Origin: Fulvivirga sp. M361
GTDB lineage: Bacteria; Bacteroidota; Bacteroidia; Cytophagales; Cyclobacteriaceae
Length of the DNA: 64,000 bases
NCBI RefSeq assembly: GCF_007097395.1
Contig: NZ_VKDC01000002.1
Span: 216,813-280,812 of the forward strand
Direction: 5' to 3'
Shown: piece after piece, positions 14,840 through 24,488 of the stretch
Numbering within the stretch: position 1 is the first letter of the stretch
Layout: each line of letters begins with the position of its first letter
Notes under the pieces: generated by a model
The model's database searches: none
Told to the model about the DNA's origin: nothing
Seen by the model: the letters and a program-made list of their open reading frames with translations, nothing else
Position numbers and translations under genes: made by a program

Positions 14840-17203
14840 ATGATTTCCGAATCATATTATATCGAACAAATTGAGCAACTCAAGAAGGAGCTTCTGGCAG
14901 AAAGAAGTAAGAATACATTTACGAATGCCATGCTAGAGGGTGGCAATTTGAGTATATGGGCCATAAACAGCAATTTCAAACTTATTAATTTCAATCAAAA
15001 CTACTTTAATGAACTCCTGAGCGCGGATGAAATGGCACAGATCTCTTTTCAAGAGGGAGATAAACTGAAAAGCGTCTTGGTCAATTCATTTTGGCAAGAA
15101 AAGTATGAAGTCGCTATGAAAGGTGAGTCTCTTAACTTTGAAATACGTCTTGACTATGAGCCCGGAGAAATATGGAAATCCGTATTCCTGAACCCAACTT
15201 ACAACGAAACGGGTGAAATCATAGCGGTATCGGGACTGGCTTATGATATCACTGAAAAAATGCAGACACGCATCGATATCGTTAAAAATGAGGAGAAATT
15301 CAGAACCATTTTCGAGTCTTTCCAGGACCTTTATTTTCGATGCGATTTCAAAGGAAAAATAATGATGTTAAGTCCCAGTGTGAAGGAAATCACAGGTTTC
15401 ACCGAAGAATCTATTATCGGAAAAGATAGCCGGGATTATTATATCTACTCACGTAAGACCAAATCTTTATTAAAACAATTAATACAAAAGAAAAGCATAA
15501 GGAACATAGAGTTTGATCTTGTACATGAGTCAGGAAAGAAGATCCCTTGTATCTGCAACCTTAGAATTGTGTTTGAGAATCAAAAGCCATCGTACATTGA
15601 AGGGGTAGCCAGGGATATAACAAACCTGAAGAGGGCTCATGAACAGCTTCAATATTCTAAAGAAGTAGCCGAACGGTCGCTCAAGGTAAAGGAGCGTTTT
15701 CTTGCCAATATGAGTCATGAAATACGCACACCCCTTAATGGCATTATGGGTATGCTGCACCTGCTTAACAAAAGTGAGCTCAAACCAAAGCAACAACAGC
15801 ACTTAAAAGCTTTGAAAGGCTCTGCCGATATTTTGATGGAGGTATTAAATGATTTGCTGGATATTTCCAAAATAGAAGCAGGTAAAATGGTACCTAAACA
15901 TGCTAATTTTAACGTTCATGACTTTATGGAGAAAATATCACTTCTCTATTTTGGTCAGGCGGAAAAAAATGGCCTTAAAATAAGTTTTGATATAAAACCG
16001 GGAGTACCCGAAATAATCTTTTCAGATGAAACCAAATTACTCCAGATTTTTTCCAATCTCATCTCAAACGCGATCAAATTCACATTAAAAGGCGGGGAGA
16101 TCAATGTCATTCTTCAATTAGAAGAAAACATTGATGACAAAAAGTATTTATTCAAAGGAATAGTGTCGGATACTGGTATAGGTATTTCTTCGAAAGACAG
16201 GAGGCGGCTGTTCAAAAGCTTCACCCAACTGGACAGTTCAAACAGTAAATCTTACAAAGGCACTGGTCTCGGCCTATATTTGTCAAAACGCCTGACCCGT
16301 CTTTTCAAAGGTGACATTGGGGTAGAATCTCAGCTGGGGAAGGGGAGTAGTTTTTGGTTCACCTTTAATACATCAGCCAGTCGACATCGCAAAAAAGGCT
16401 CTAAAGAAAAAAATCAAGACCTGGTTTTACTTACTAATTCACCACGCATTCTCATTGTTGATGATAATGCTATCAATCTCCAATTAGCCGCTGAACTATT
16501 GAAAAAGTCGGGAGGGGTAACAAATACCGCCGGCAGTGGTTTTGAAGCCTTAAAAAAATGTAAGAAAACGGTTTTTGACCTGATCGTTATGGATATTCAA
16601 ATGCCTGATATGGATGGTGTAGCTACTACGCTTAAAATTCGACAAACCAGCAAAAACAAAAAAACTCCCATCATAGCCATGACTGCCTACTCCACAAAGG
16701 AAGACAGCAATGAGTTCCTGGAGGCTGGCATGGATGACTATTTGTCTAAACCCATCAATCCGTCCAAGTTATTAAAAAAAGTAAAAAGATGGACTGAGGG
16801 CATTATTTTGGAAAGCCATGATGACAAAGATAACCGTGGAAACGACCTCCTTACGGTCAATTATTCTACACTCGCTACACTGGCCAAGTATGGTGGCCAG
16901 GAAATGGTAGATGAGGCACTAAAGGAGTTTGAACAAGAGTTTACCGATCAGTTGAAATCATCAAAACAATTTTTCAAGCTTAAAAAGCTTAAAGAAATAG
17001 CTGTTATCTTTCACACACTAAAAGGTAATGCAGGCACGCTGGGCCTGGAAAAGATCTCAGCCAGCGCCGAGATCTTAGAAAATGGCGTAAAAACAAAAAA
17101 ATATCATATTTTTGAAGGTGAAATTGAAAACCTCCAAATGTTATTTGAGGACTTCAAGAAAGAAATAAACGCTGGTAAAACTAAAATCTCAATTAATGGC
17201 TAA
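14840..17203 (+). CDS. Hybrid histidine kinase (PAS-PAS-HisKA-HATPase-REC-Hpt)
   Basis: 787 residues from the ATG at 14840; a TTG six codons earlier is less likely. Order: coiled coil (1-25), PAS (about 30-140), PAS (about 145-270), HisKA with ANMSHEIRTPLNG (His293), HATPase (about 385-510, with NLISNAIKFT, DTGIGI and GTGLGLYLSKR), receiver (about 535-650, Asp585 in MDIQMPDMDG) and an Hpt domain (His725 in FHTLKGNAGTLG). There is no membrane helix, so it senses a cytosolic signal. It carries a complete internal phosphorelay, and the coupled single-domain receiver directly downstream is the natural final acceptor. Confidence 0.94.
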   Translation: MISESYYIEQIEQLKKELLAERSKNTFTNAMLEGGNLSIWAINSNFKLINFNQNYFNELLSADEMAQISFQEGDKLKSVLVNSFWQEKYEVAMKGESLNFEIRLDYEPGEIWKSVFLNPTYNETGEIIAVSGLAYDITEKMQTRIDIVKNEEKFRTIFESFQDLYFRCDFKGKIMMLSPSVKEITGFTEESIIGKDSRDYYIYSRKTKSLLKQLIQKKSIRNIEFDLVHESGKKIPCICNLRIVFENQKPSYIEGVARDITNLKRAHEQLQYSKEVAERSLKVKERFLANMSHEIRTPLNGIMGMLHLLNKSELKPKQQQHLKALKGSADILMEVLNDLLDISKIEAGKMVPKHANFNVHDFMEKISLLYFGQAEKNGLKISFDIKPGVPEIIFSDETKLLQIFSNLISNAIKFTLKGGEINVILQLEENIDDKKYLFKGIVSDTGIGISSKDRRRLFKSFTQLDSSNSKSYKGTGLGLYLSKRLTRLFKGDIGVESQLGKGSSFWFTFNTSASRHRKKGSKEKNQDLVLLTNSPRILIVDDNAINLQLAAELLKKSGGVTNTAGSGFEALKKCKKTVFDLIVMDIQMPDMDGVATTLKIRQTSKNKKTPIIAMTAYSTKEDSNEFLEAGMDDYLSKPINPSKLLKKVKRWTEGIILESHDDKDNRGNDLLTVNYSTLATLAKYGGQEMVDEALKEFEQEFTDQLKSSKQFFKLKKLKEIAVIFHTLKGNAGTLGLEKISASAEILENGVKTKKYHIFEGEIENLQMLFEDFKKEINAGKTKISING

Positions 17204-17564
17204 GAGGATCCTACTTGCAGATGACAGCCCCGTAATACAAACGCTATCTAAAAAAATATTTCAAGGACAAGGCTTTTATATTAAGGGTATAAAGTCGGGA
17301 AAGACTGTCTTAGAAGAAGTTAGAGTAAATGATTATGACGTAATCATACTCGATATCATACTACCTGGTGCAAATGGAATGGAACTTGCCAAGGAGATAC
17401 GTGATCTCAATGACAAGAAAAAAGCGGAAGTACCCATCATAGCGATATCAGGTAATTACAAAAACTACCGCAAAGAAGACTTCGAAGATGCAGGTATAAA
17501 CGAGTATTTAATCAAGCCGCTTGATTACGATGCGCTCGTTAATGCTGTAAAAAAATATGTCTGA
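17196..17564 (+). CDS. Single-domain response regulator (CheY-like)
   Basis: 122 residues, a receiver domain only. LLADDSP at the N-terminus, phosphate-accepting Asp53 (VIILDIILPG), Ser in AISGN and Lys in LIKPLD complete the active site. It overlaps the hybrid kinase gene by eight bases and most likely receives phosphate from the kinase's Hpt domain, passing the signal by protein contact, since it has no DNA-binding part. Confidence 0.93.
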   Translation: MAKRILLADDSPVIQTLSKKIFQGQGFYIKGIKSGKTVLEEVRVNDYDVIILDIILPGANGMELAKEIRDLNDKKKAEVPIIAISGNYKNYRKEDFEDAGINEYLIKPLDYDALVNAVKKYV

Positions 17565-17567
17565 TCC

Positions 17568-17843
17568 ATGTTAATTAAGTATTCAAAGCATTTTCTGAAT
17601 AAACTGGAAGATCTGATTGCAGAATCTGATTATATGCTTAGATACGAACGTGGCAATTTTCAATCAGGGTGGTGTGTCCTGCGAGATACCAAAATCATTA
17701 TAGTCAATAAATTTTTCGCCGTAGATGGCAAAATTAATTGTTTACTGGACATCATAAAATCAGTAGACCTGGACAGTGAGCAGTTAAGTGAAAAAAATCG
17801 AAAGCTCTATTTTGAACTGGCCCAAACAGAGTTAGAGCTTTGA
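17568..17843 (+). CDS. Small conserved-looking cytosolic protein
   Basis: 91 residues, no signal or membrane helix. The pattern (KYSKHFLNKLEDLIAESDY, RYERGNFQSGWCVLRDTKII, VVNKFF-like VNKFFAVDGKINCLLDII) suggests a small alpha/beta protein. It begins three bases after the response regulator and its TGA overlaps the TTG start of the MBL hydrolase, so it is an integral operon member. I recall similar short proteins next to MBL hydrolases in Bacteroidota but know no function. Confidence 0.75.
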   Translation: MLIKYSKHFLNKLEDLIAESDYMLRYERGNFQSGWCVLRDTKIIIVNKFFAVDGKINCLLDIIKSVDLDSEQLSEKNRKLYFELAQTELEL

Positions 17844-18601
17844 AAGTCACATTTTTAGGCACCGGCACATCACAAGGAGTGCCTGTAATAGCCTGCGACT
17901 GTGTAGTATGTAATTCCTTAGATTTCAGAGATAAAAGGTTACGCACTTCCGTGCATCTGGAAGTCGATCAAAAGAGTTTTGTTATAGATACGGGGCCAGA
18001 CTTTAGACAGCAAGTTCTCCGGGAAAAGGTTAAGCACCTGGATGCAGTCATTTTTACCCATGAACATAAAGACCATACTGCCGGATTAGATGATGTGCGA
18101 GCATTTAATTTCCGACAAAAAAGGGATATGCCTATATATGCACGAAAAAAGGTCTTGAACCAACTCAAGAGAGAGTTCAGTTATGCTTTTGAAGAGATCA
18201 AATACCCTGGGGTTCCACAAATTCAAACACATGAAATTGATGGCGGTTCTTTTGAAGTTAATGGAATAACATTTATGCCCATAGAAGTGCTACACTATAA
18301 ATTACCTGTATTTGGTTATCGTGTAGAAGATTTTACATACATTACAGACGCCAACTACATCAGTGAAGAAGAAAAAAACAAAATCAAGGGCAGCAAAGTA
18401 CTTGTTATAAATGCATTGCAACGGGACAATCATATCTCGCATTACAACTTAGAGGAAGCACTCGAGTTAGCTCGTGAAATGGACGCAGAACGTACTTATT
18501 TTACACACATAAGTCATAAGATGGGTAAGCATAAAACAATAGAAGCAGAATTACCTGATAATGTTGCCCTGGCTCATGACGGCCTTAAGATCAGCATTTA
18601 A
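17840..18601 (+). CDS. MBL-fold metallo-hydrolase, PhnP-like
   Basis: 253 residues with a TTG start, fixed by the conserved opening MKVTFLGTGTSQGVP and by the four-base overlap (TTGA) with the previous gene. The zinc motif THEHKDHTAGLDD gives His74, His76, Asp78 and His79. An extra CDCVVC cluster (Cys19, Cys21 or Cys24) is typical for the PhnP-like phosphodiesterase branch, where it binds a structural zinc. It should cleave a cyclic phosphodiester or related small substrate; the exact one is unknown. Confidence 0.88.
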   Translation: MKVTFLGTGTSQGVPVIACDCVVCNSLDFRDKRLRTSVHLEVDQKSFVIDTGPDFRQQVLREKVKHLDAVIFTHEHKDHTAGLDDVRAFNFRQKRDMPIYARKKVLNQLKREFSYAFEEIKYPGVPQIQTHEIDGGSFEVNGITFMPIEVLHYKLPVFGYRVEDFTYITDANYISEEEKNKIKGSKVLVINALQRDNHISHYNLEEALELAREMDAERTYFTHISHKMGKHKTIEAELPDNVALAHDGLKISI

Positions 18602-18603
18602 GC

Positions 18604-20151
18604 GTGCATAATAATTATCATTTTTTAAAATACCTGGTTCCTGCACTTGGTGAAAAACTCATCGGGACCACTTTAACTGCATGCTTTTCTCAAAATAAAA
18701 ATGAGTTGATCCTTGCGTTCGGACAAGATCCGACGTTTCTGATCAAGGCTTATCTCAATCCCTCTTTCTGCTGCCTTTCATTCCCTGAAGAATTCCGTCG
18801 TGCACGAAAAAACAGCGTAGACCTATTTACACCTGCCATCAATGAAACAGTCTGTGAAGTCAAAATCTACTTAAATGAACGATGTTTTTCAATTCATTTT
18901 CAAAATGAGGCTTGCTTAATTTTTAAGATGCATGGGAATCGTTCAAATATCATTCTATTCTCAAACAATGAGGTGATAGAAGTTTTTAAGAATAGCCTTG
19001 AAAATGATTTCAAAATACAGCCTGGTCAGCTTAATCGTACGATAGACCAGTCAAAGGCAGCCTTTTTATCCTCTGATAGAAACCTGAAGGCGCTGTTTCC
19101 TACTTTCGGGCCTATACCTATCGCCCATTTAGAAGGAATGGGCTTTAATACACTTGATATTGATGAGCAATGGGAAGCTGTTAAGAAGTTGTTGCAGTTA
19201 CTTGACAACAAAAAAATTTTTATGGTAAAATGGAATGAACAACGTCACCTTAGCCTTTTAAAAACAGGAGACGTATTGGAAGAGTTTCAAAGCCCTCTGG
19301 CAGCACTCAACACTTTTTTCCTTAGCAGAATTACGACAGACGCATTTAACACAGAAAAACGTTCGGTGTTAACCCGGCTAACACAAGATATCAAAAAGGT
19401 AAAAGGGTATATTAAAAATACATCAGTAAAGCTTGATCAAATTAATCACGAAACTAACTACTCACAATTAGGTGACATTTTAATGGCTCACTTACATAAC
19501 ATTAAGCCTTCCATAAAAACCGTGACTCTTCCTAATTTTTACAAGGACAATACCCCTGTCACCATAAAACTAAAACGTGATCTATCAGCCCAGAAAAACG
19601 CAGAAATCTACTATAGAAAATCAAAAAATCAGTCCCGGGAAATAAGCATACTAACTCAGAATATAACTCAAAAGAAACTATTTCTTAGTAAACTCCTTGG
19701 CCGGAAACAGGCCATTGAAAATACGGAAAGTTTAAAAGAGTTAAGGGCTTTGACTCCAAAGAGAGAGACTAAGCTTAAGCAAGAAAAGACTAAACCCTAC
19801 CGTGTACATCATTTCGGTGGCTATGAGATCCGTATTGGAAAAAATGCACGAAACAATGATGAAATGATCAAGGGCCACGCTCATAAGGAAGATCTATGGC
19901 TACATGCCAAGGATGTAAGCGGGTCACATGTACTGATCAAAAATCAGCAAGGGAAAATTATTCCGGATTTCGTGATAGAGCATGCGGCAGAACTTGCCGC
20001 TTATTATTCTAAAAGAAAAAACGATACACTATGCCCTGTGATCTACACTCCCAGAAAGTATATTAGAAAGAGAAAAGGTGACCCGCCCGGAGCTGTCGTG
20101 GTAGACAGAGAAAAGGTAATGCTTGTACCCCCCAGGCCAGATCATAGTTAG
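18604..20151 (+). CDS. NFACT-family protein, RqcH-like
   Basis: 515 residues with a GTG start, two bases after the MBL gene. It has an NFACT-N domain (1-200; KMHGNRSNIILFS matches the 'mGRhSNiiL' element), a coiled-coil middle (about 255-400) and a C-terminal NFACT-R domain (DLWLHAKDVSGSHVLIK, PRKYIRKRKGDPPGAVVV). RqcH/Rqc2 proteins bind stalled 50S subunits and add alanine tails to the nascent chain. The N-terminal Asp-Arg pair seen in RqcH aligns here to a Glu-Arg (YLNERCF), by eye only. Its co-transcription with a two-component system is unusual. Confidence 0.88.
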   Translation: MHNNYHFLKYLVPALGEKLIGTTLTACFSQNKNELILAFGQDPTFLIKAYLNPSFCCLSFPEEFRRARKNSVDLFTPAINETVCEVKIYLNERCFSIHFQNEACLIFKMHGNRSNIILFSNNEVIEVFKNSLENDFKIQPGQLNRTIDQSKAAFLSSDRNLKALFPTFGPIPIAHLEGMGFNTLDIDEQWEAVKKLLQLLDNKKIFMVKWNEQRHLSLLKTGDVLEEFQSPLAALNTFFLSRITTDAFNTEKRSVLTRLTQDIKKVKGYIKNTSVKLDQINHETNYSQLGDILMAHLHNIKPSIKTVTLPNFYKDNTPVTIKLKRDLSAQKNAEIYYRKSKNQSREISILTQNITQKKLFLSKLLGRKQAIENTESLKELRALTPKRETKLKQEKTKPYRVHHFGGYEIRIGKNARNNDEMIKGHAHKEDLWLHAKDVSGSHVLIKNQQGKIIPDFVIEHAAELAAYYSKRKNDTLCPVIYTPRKYIRKRKGDPPGAVVVDREKVMLVPPRPDHS

Positions 20152-20179
20152 CATTTGAACTATAGCATTTACTGAATGC

Positions 20180-21610
20180 TTAGTTTACCACATTTAGTTT
20201 GATGGTATTTGTTCTGCCTCTTTCATCTATCGGCATGCTGGCAGTAGTAATAAATACATCCCCTTTACCAATATGTTCTTTACTCTTTAATATTTCTTCA
20301 ATATCGGCAAACGTATCATCCGTAGAAACTTCTTTATCATAATAGAAGCCTCTTACCCCCCATACCAGGTTGATAATATTCAATAATGGCTTATTGCTTG
20401 TGAAAATGAATATATTCGCTTTCGGCCTATGAGCAGCCAGTTTAAATGCAGTATATCCCGATTGGGTCATACCAACAATAGCCGTAGCTTTTGAAGCTTT
20501 TGCCAAACGGCAGGAATTTAATATGAGCGTACTATTTAAGAAAAGGGGATCTTCCTGGTCAGGAAGGTCATGTTTAAAGTAAACATCAGCCTGCCGCTCC
20601 ACACAACTCACTGTGTTGACCATACTTTTCACCACTTCTATTGGGTACATACCTGCAGCAGTTTCTGCTGACAGCATCAACGTATCGGCACCGTCCATCA
20701 CGGCATTCGCGACATCATTGGTTTCTGCACGCGTAGGTCTTGGATTTTCTATCATGCTTTCCATCATTTGGGTAGCTATGATCACTGGTTTTGCTGCTCT
20801 ATTGCACTTATTTACAATCATTTTTTGTGCCATAGGCACCTCCTCCATAAAGATCTCAACCCCTAAATCACCTCGGGCCACCATTACTGCATCAGTAGCA
20901 CTAATGATCTCATCTATATTTTTAATGGCTTCGGGTTTTTCTATCTTGGCAACTATTCGCGTAGATTTATTTTCTTTTTCTATAATAGACCTAAGCTCTC
21001 TAATATCAGCTGCTTCACGTACAAACGATAGCGCTATCCAATCCAAATCGTTCTTAAGACCAAATTCAAGGTCTTTCAGATCCTTCTCAGTAAGGCAGGG
21101 CGCAGAAACTTTAGTGAAAGGCAGGTTAATTCCTTTCCTGGACTTAAGTTTTCCACCATAAATGACCTCAGTAACCACCTGATCTCCCTCTATGCTCTTT
21201 ACTTTTAGCTCGATCTTACCATCATCGATCAGGATCATATCACCCGGGGATACATCTTTAGGCAAATTAGTATACACGGTACTGGCCATCTCACTATTCC
21301 CTATCATGTCTTTGATTGAAATAATGAATTTATCACCTTTCTTTATCCTGGCACCTTTTTCCACCTCACCAAGTCTGATCTTAGGTCCTTGCAGATCTTG
21401 TAAAAGGCTAACATGGGTAGCCAGTTCCTCATTCAGCTCTCTTACGAATTGAATAACCTTTGAATGATCCTCATGCGTACCATGTGAAAAATTCAATCTG
21501 AAGATGTCAACACCGGTTAACATTAGTTCTCTCAGTGTCTCTTTATTATTGGAAGCCGGCCCTACGGTGGCTATGATCTTGGTCTTATTAAAATGTATCT
21601 TTTGACTCAT
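20180..21610 (-). CDS. pyk: Pyruvate kinase
   Basis: 476 residues. The signature regions are intact: KIIATVGPASNN and RLNFSHGTHEDH at the N-terminus, IVAKIEKPEAIKNIDEII, MVARGDLGVEI and the ATQMMESMIENPRPTRAE helix with substrate and Mg contacts, then the C-terminal regulatory domain. It makes pyruvate and ATP from phosphoenolpyruvate. The start lies four bases after the stop of an IPExxxVDY protein gene, a neighbourhood common in Bacteroidota. Confidence 0.97.
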   Translation of the reverse strand: MSQKIHFNKTKIIATVGPASNNKETLRELMLTGVDIFRLNFSHGTHEDHSKVIQFVRELNEELATHVSLLQDLQGPKIRLGEVEKGARIKKGDKFIISIKDMIGNSEMASTVYTNLPKDVSPGDMILIDDGKIELKVKSIEGDQVVTEVIYGGKLKSRKGINLPFTKVSAPCLTEKDLKDLEFGLKNDLDWIALSFVREAADIRELRSIIEKENKSTRIVAKIEKPEAIKNIDEIISATDAVMVARGDLGVEIFMEEVPMAQKMIVNKCNRAAKPVIIATQMMESMIENPRPTRAETNDVANAVMDGADTLMLSAETAAGMYPIEVVKSMVNTVSCVERQADVYFKHDLPDQEDPLFLNSTLILNSCRLAKASKATAIVGMTQSGYTAFKLAAHRPKANIFIFTSNKPLLNIINLVWGVRGFYYDKEVSTDDTFADIEEILKSKEHIGKGDVFITTASMPIDERGRTNTIKLNVVN

Positions 21611-21613
21611 ACT

Positions 21614-22039
21614 CTAACTTAAAAAATTGTCTCGTGACTTCAAGGTGTTCACTTGAAGGTCGGCAATATATTCAATCCATTTAATTTCCTTTAATTCTTT
21701 TATCATTTCTTGTGCTGAAAACGATTGCAAAGAAACTTCTGTTTTAAGCAAGTAGTCAAAATGAATAAATTCCGGTAGCAAGTAAACATTTTCCCCACTC
21801 AAGCTTCTGTTTTTATATAACTTATATCCCTCTGATTCGCGTCTGAAGGTATACATACCAAAAGGCTGCTCGCAGGCAGTTTTATCCTCAATAATATGAT
21901 CTGCGTCACGTACCAGATGAAGATCCAGTTGATTGTTAATGGCCCAGGCTAGTTTATAAAATTTAACAGATGAACTGATACCAAATAATATGAAATCATA
22001 ATCAAAGTCTACGACTAGTTTTGTTCTTTTTTGCGCCAT
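21614..22039 (-). CDS. IPExxxVDY-family protein
   Basis: 141 residues from the ATG at 22039, preferred over a TTG at 22051 that would lie in the promoter. The family name motif appears as LLPEFIHFDYLL; another kept feature is LVVDFDYDFILFGISS. The family is restricted to Bacteroidota, is often found next to pyk, acpP and rnc as here, and has no known function. It is encoded upstream of pyk in the same unit. Confidence 0.85.
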   Translation of the reverse strand: MAQKRTKLVVDFDYDFILFGISSSVKFYKLAWAINNQLDLHLVRDADHIIEDKTACEQPFGMYTFRRESEGYKLYKNRSLSGENVYLLPEFIHFDYLLKTEVSLQSFSAQEMIKELKEIKWIEYIADLQVNTLKSRDNFLS

Positions 22040-22048
22040 GGTATTTTG

Positions 22049-22056
22049 CAAAAGTA
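22049..22056 (-). promoter_or_regulatory. -7 element of the IPExxxVDY/pyk unit
   Basis: Reads TACTTTTG followed by CAAAA on the reverse strand, exact TAnnTTTG, nine bases before the start codon. The leader should therefore be only a few bases long. Confidence 0.5.
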
Positions 22057-22125
22057 GTGGCTAATTTCCATTATTTTTCACTAGAAATAGGGTAAATAAT
22101 ACAGTCGATAACTTTGTATAAATTG

Positions 22126-22157
22126 TTTGGCATTAAGGCTTAGAATGTATTTCTTTG
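22126..22157 (+). promoter_or_regulatory. Promoter of acpP-fabF-rnc
   Basis: A TTTGGCA at 22126-22132 (-33) and TTTCTTTG at 22150-22157 (-7, one base off TAnnTTTG) are separated by about 20 bases from TTG to the -7 box, the usual spacing in this phylum. The leader to acpP would be about 22 bases. An exact TAACTTTG further up (22109-22116) lacks a partner box. Confidence 0.5.
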
Positions 22158-22185
22158 CAGATATTTTAACTAAATCATATTAAAC

Positions 22186-22422
22186 ATGTCTGAAATAGCG
22201 CAAAAAGTTAAATCTATTATTATCGATAAGCTGGGTGTTGAGGAATCTGAGGTTACCCCTGAAGCAAGCTTCACTAACGATTTGGGGGCTGACTCATTAG
22301 ATACTGTTGAATTAATAATGGAATTCGAAAAAGAATTCAACATTTCTATTCCCGACGATCAAGCTGAAAACATTGCTACCGTAGGACAGGCAATCTCTTA
22401 TCTTGAAGAAAACGTAAAGTAA
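22186..22422 (+). CDS. acpP: Acyl carrier protein
   Basis: 78 residues, acidic. The [10 protein letters not shown] motif holds Ser37, where 4'-phosphopantetheine is attached. It carries growing acyl chains in fatty-acid synthesis and lies directly upstream of fabF and rnc, the classical order. Confidence 0.98.
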   Translation: MSEIAQKVKSIIIDKLGVEESEVTPEASFTNDLGADSLDTVELIMEFEKEFNISIPDDQAENIATVGQAISYLEENVK

Positions 22423-22462
22423 TTTAATAATATTCACACCCCCCACATTCCAAAATTCTTTT

Positions 22463-23716
22463 ATGACTCTTAAAAGAGTAGTAGTTACTGGTTTAGGCGC
22501 ACTAACACCCATTGGCAATACTTCTGTCGAATACTGGCAGGGGCTTAAACATGGAGTTAGTGGTGCTGCACGTATCACACGTTTTGATCCGGAGAAATTC
22601 AGGACTCAATTTGCCTGTGAAGTTAAAAACTTTAGCGCTGAAGATCACTTCGATCGCAAAGAGGCCAGAAAAATGGATCCTTTTTCGCAGTACGCCTTGG
22701 TAGTATCACAAGAGGCCATGGATGACTCCAATTTAAAGTTGGACACCATTAACCTTGACAAAGCCGGAGTCATATGGGGTTCGGGAATAGGAGGATTAAA
22801 GACTTTCCAGGATGAAGTAAGGAGCTATTCTCAAAATGATAATACTCCAAGGTTTAGCCCTTTCTTCATTCCGAAGATGATCGCAGATATTTCTGCAGGT
22901 CATATTTCTATTAAATATGGTTTCAGAGGACCCAACTTCGTTACAGTTTCTGCCTGTGCTTCTGCTACCAATGCGATTATAGACGCACTGAATTATATCC
23001 GTCTCGGCCATATGGACGTTGCCATAGCCGGTGGTAGTGAAGCGGCCGTCACAGAGGCCGGTATAGGTGGTTTTAATTCGATGAAAGCGCTTTCGGAACG
23101 TAATGATTCGCCAGAAACAGCGTCCAGACCTTTTGATAAAGATCGGGACGGATTCGTATTGGGAGAAGGCGCCGCAGCTTTGATTCTGGAAGAATACGAA
23201 CATGCCAAAGCAAGAGGAGCAAAAATCTACGCCGAACTCATTGGTGGCGGTATGTCAGCCGATGCACACCATATTACTGCACCTCACCCGGAAGGCTTAG
23301 GCGCTACTAACGTGATGCTCAATGCACTTAATGATGCTAACATATCTCCTGATCAAGTTAATTACATTAATGTACATGGTACGTCTACACCACTAGGCGA
23401 TATGAGTGAGACACTGGCCATAAAAAGAGTATTCGGGGAGCATGCTTATAATCTCAATATTAGTTCTACAAAATCTATGACCGGGCACTTACTTGGTGCG
23501 GCCGGAGCTATCGAAGCAGTAGCCTCTATATTAGCACTTGAGCATAACACTGTACCCCCTACTATCAATCACTTTACAGATGACGATCAGTTAGACAACA
23601 AATTGAATTTAACATTCAATAAATCCCAGGAAAAGGATTTGAAAGTTGCATTGAGTAATACGTTTGGTTTTGGTGGTCATAATACGTCGATTATATTTAG
23701 GAAACTAGACGAATAA
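22463..23716 (+). CDS. fabF: 3-oxoacyl-ACP synthase II
   Basis: 417 residues, full length. Active-site Cys165 (TVSACASATNA), His in NVHGTSTPLGD and His in GHLLGAAGA form the Cys-His-His triad; the terminal GFGGHN loop is present. It elongates acyl-ACP with malonyl-ACP. It is 40 bases behind acpP and ends four bases before the rnc start. Confidence 0.98.
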   Translation: MTLKRVVVTGLGALTPIGNTSVEYWQGLKHGVSGAARITRFDPEKFRTQFACEVKNFSAEDHFDRKEARKMDPFSQYALVVSQEAMDDSNLKLDTINLDKAGVIWGSGIGGLKTFQDEVRSYSQNDNTPRFSPFFIPKMIADISAGHISIKYGFRGPNFVTVSACASATNAIIDALNYIRLGHMDVAIAGGSEAAVTEAGIGGFNSMKALSERNDSPETASRPFDKDRDGFVLGEGAAALILEEYEHAKARGAKIYAELIGGGMSADAHHITAPHPEGLGATNVMLNALNDANISPDQVNYINVHGTSTPLGDMSETLAIKRVFGEHAYNLNISSTKSMTGHLLGAAGAIEAVASILALEHNTVPPTINHFTDDDQLDNKLNLTFNKSQEKDLKVALSNTFGFGGHNTSIIFRKLDE

Positions 23717-23720
23717 CCTG

Positions 23721-24464
23721 GTGTATAGTGCGGCAAAGCGCCTCCTAAACCTATTCCACGCAAGTCCTGAAAAAGACAAAAGGTTAATTACTGCCATCCA
23801 AACCGTGGTCGGTGCTACCCCTACTAATCTATCACTGTACAGACTGGCTATAAGACACGCTTCCATCGCTGTCAAAAATAGTAATGGGATAAAAGAATCC
23901 AACGAACGACTGGAATACCTGGGAGATGCCATACTGGGTGCCGTAGTGGCTGACTATTTATTCAAAAAATTCCCTTATAAGGATGAAGGTTTTCTGACTG
24001 AAATACGGTCACGGTTAGTGAATCGTGAATCATTGAATAATCTGGGTAAAAGACTTGGGCTGGAAAGTGTTATCGAGTATGACCAGGCCAGTAAAGGCAA
24101 GCTTTCCCATAAATCTCTTTATGGCGATACACTTGAAGCCATAGTAGGTGCCGTATACCTGGATAAAGGCTATAAATTCTGCAAACGCTTCATATGGAAT
24201 AAACTACTAATCCCCTATTTTGACCTCGATGAGATCGTCCATTCCATTACAAACTATAAAAGCCGGATCATTGAATGGGCACAAAAGGAAAACAAAGACA
24301 TAAAGTTTGACATTATAGAAGTAAAAAATCAAAAGCACTATAAGGAATTTACAGCACTTGTGTACATTGATGACGAACCTAAGGGAACCGGATACGGCTT
24401 TAATAAAAAAAAGGCGGAACAAGACGCCGCTCAGAAAACCTTCCAGCTATTGAATTTATCTTAA
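23721..24464 (+). CDS. rnc: Ribonuclease III
   Basis: 247 residues with a GTG start. The catalytic signature NERLEYLGDAILG (61-73) and the later GDTLEAIVGAVYLD, each with metal-binding Glu/Asp, are followed by a C-terminal double-stranded RNA-binding domain (GTGYGFNKKKAEQDAAQKT). It cleaves double-stranded RNA in rRNA and mRNA maturation. It follows fabF by four bases. Confidence 0.97.
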   Translation: MYSAAKRLLNLFHASPEKDKRLITAIQTVVGATPTNLSLYRLAIRHASIAVKNSNGIKESNERLEYLGDAILGAVVADYLFKKFPYKDEGFLTEIRSRLVNRESLNNLGKRLGLESVIEYDQASKGKLSHKSLYGDTLEAIVGAVYLDKGYKFCKRFIWNKLLIPYFDLDEIVHSITNYKSRIIEWAQKENKDIKFDIIEVKNQKHYKEFTALVYIDDEPKGTGYGFNKKKAEQDAAQKTFQLLNLS

Positions 24465-24488
24465 CGATGTTAATCTTCATTTTAAAAT

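Noticed and set aside
20152..20179. Hairpin AGCATT/AATGCT between the NFACT gene and pyk as a terminator
   Set aside because: Only six A/T-rich base pairs and no T-run; too weak to call.
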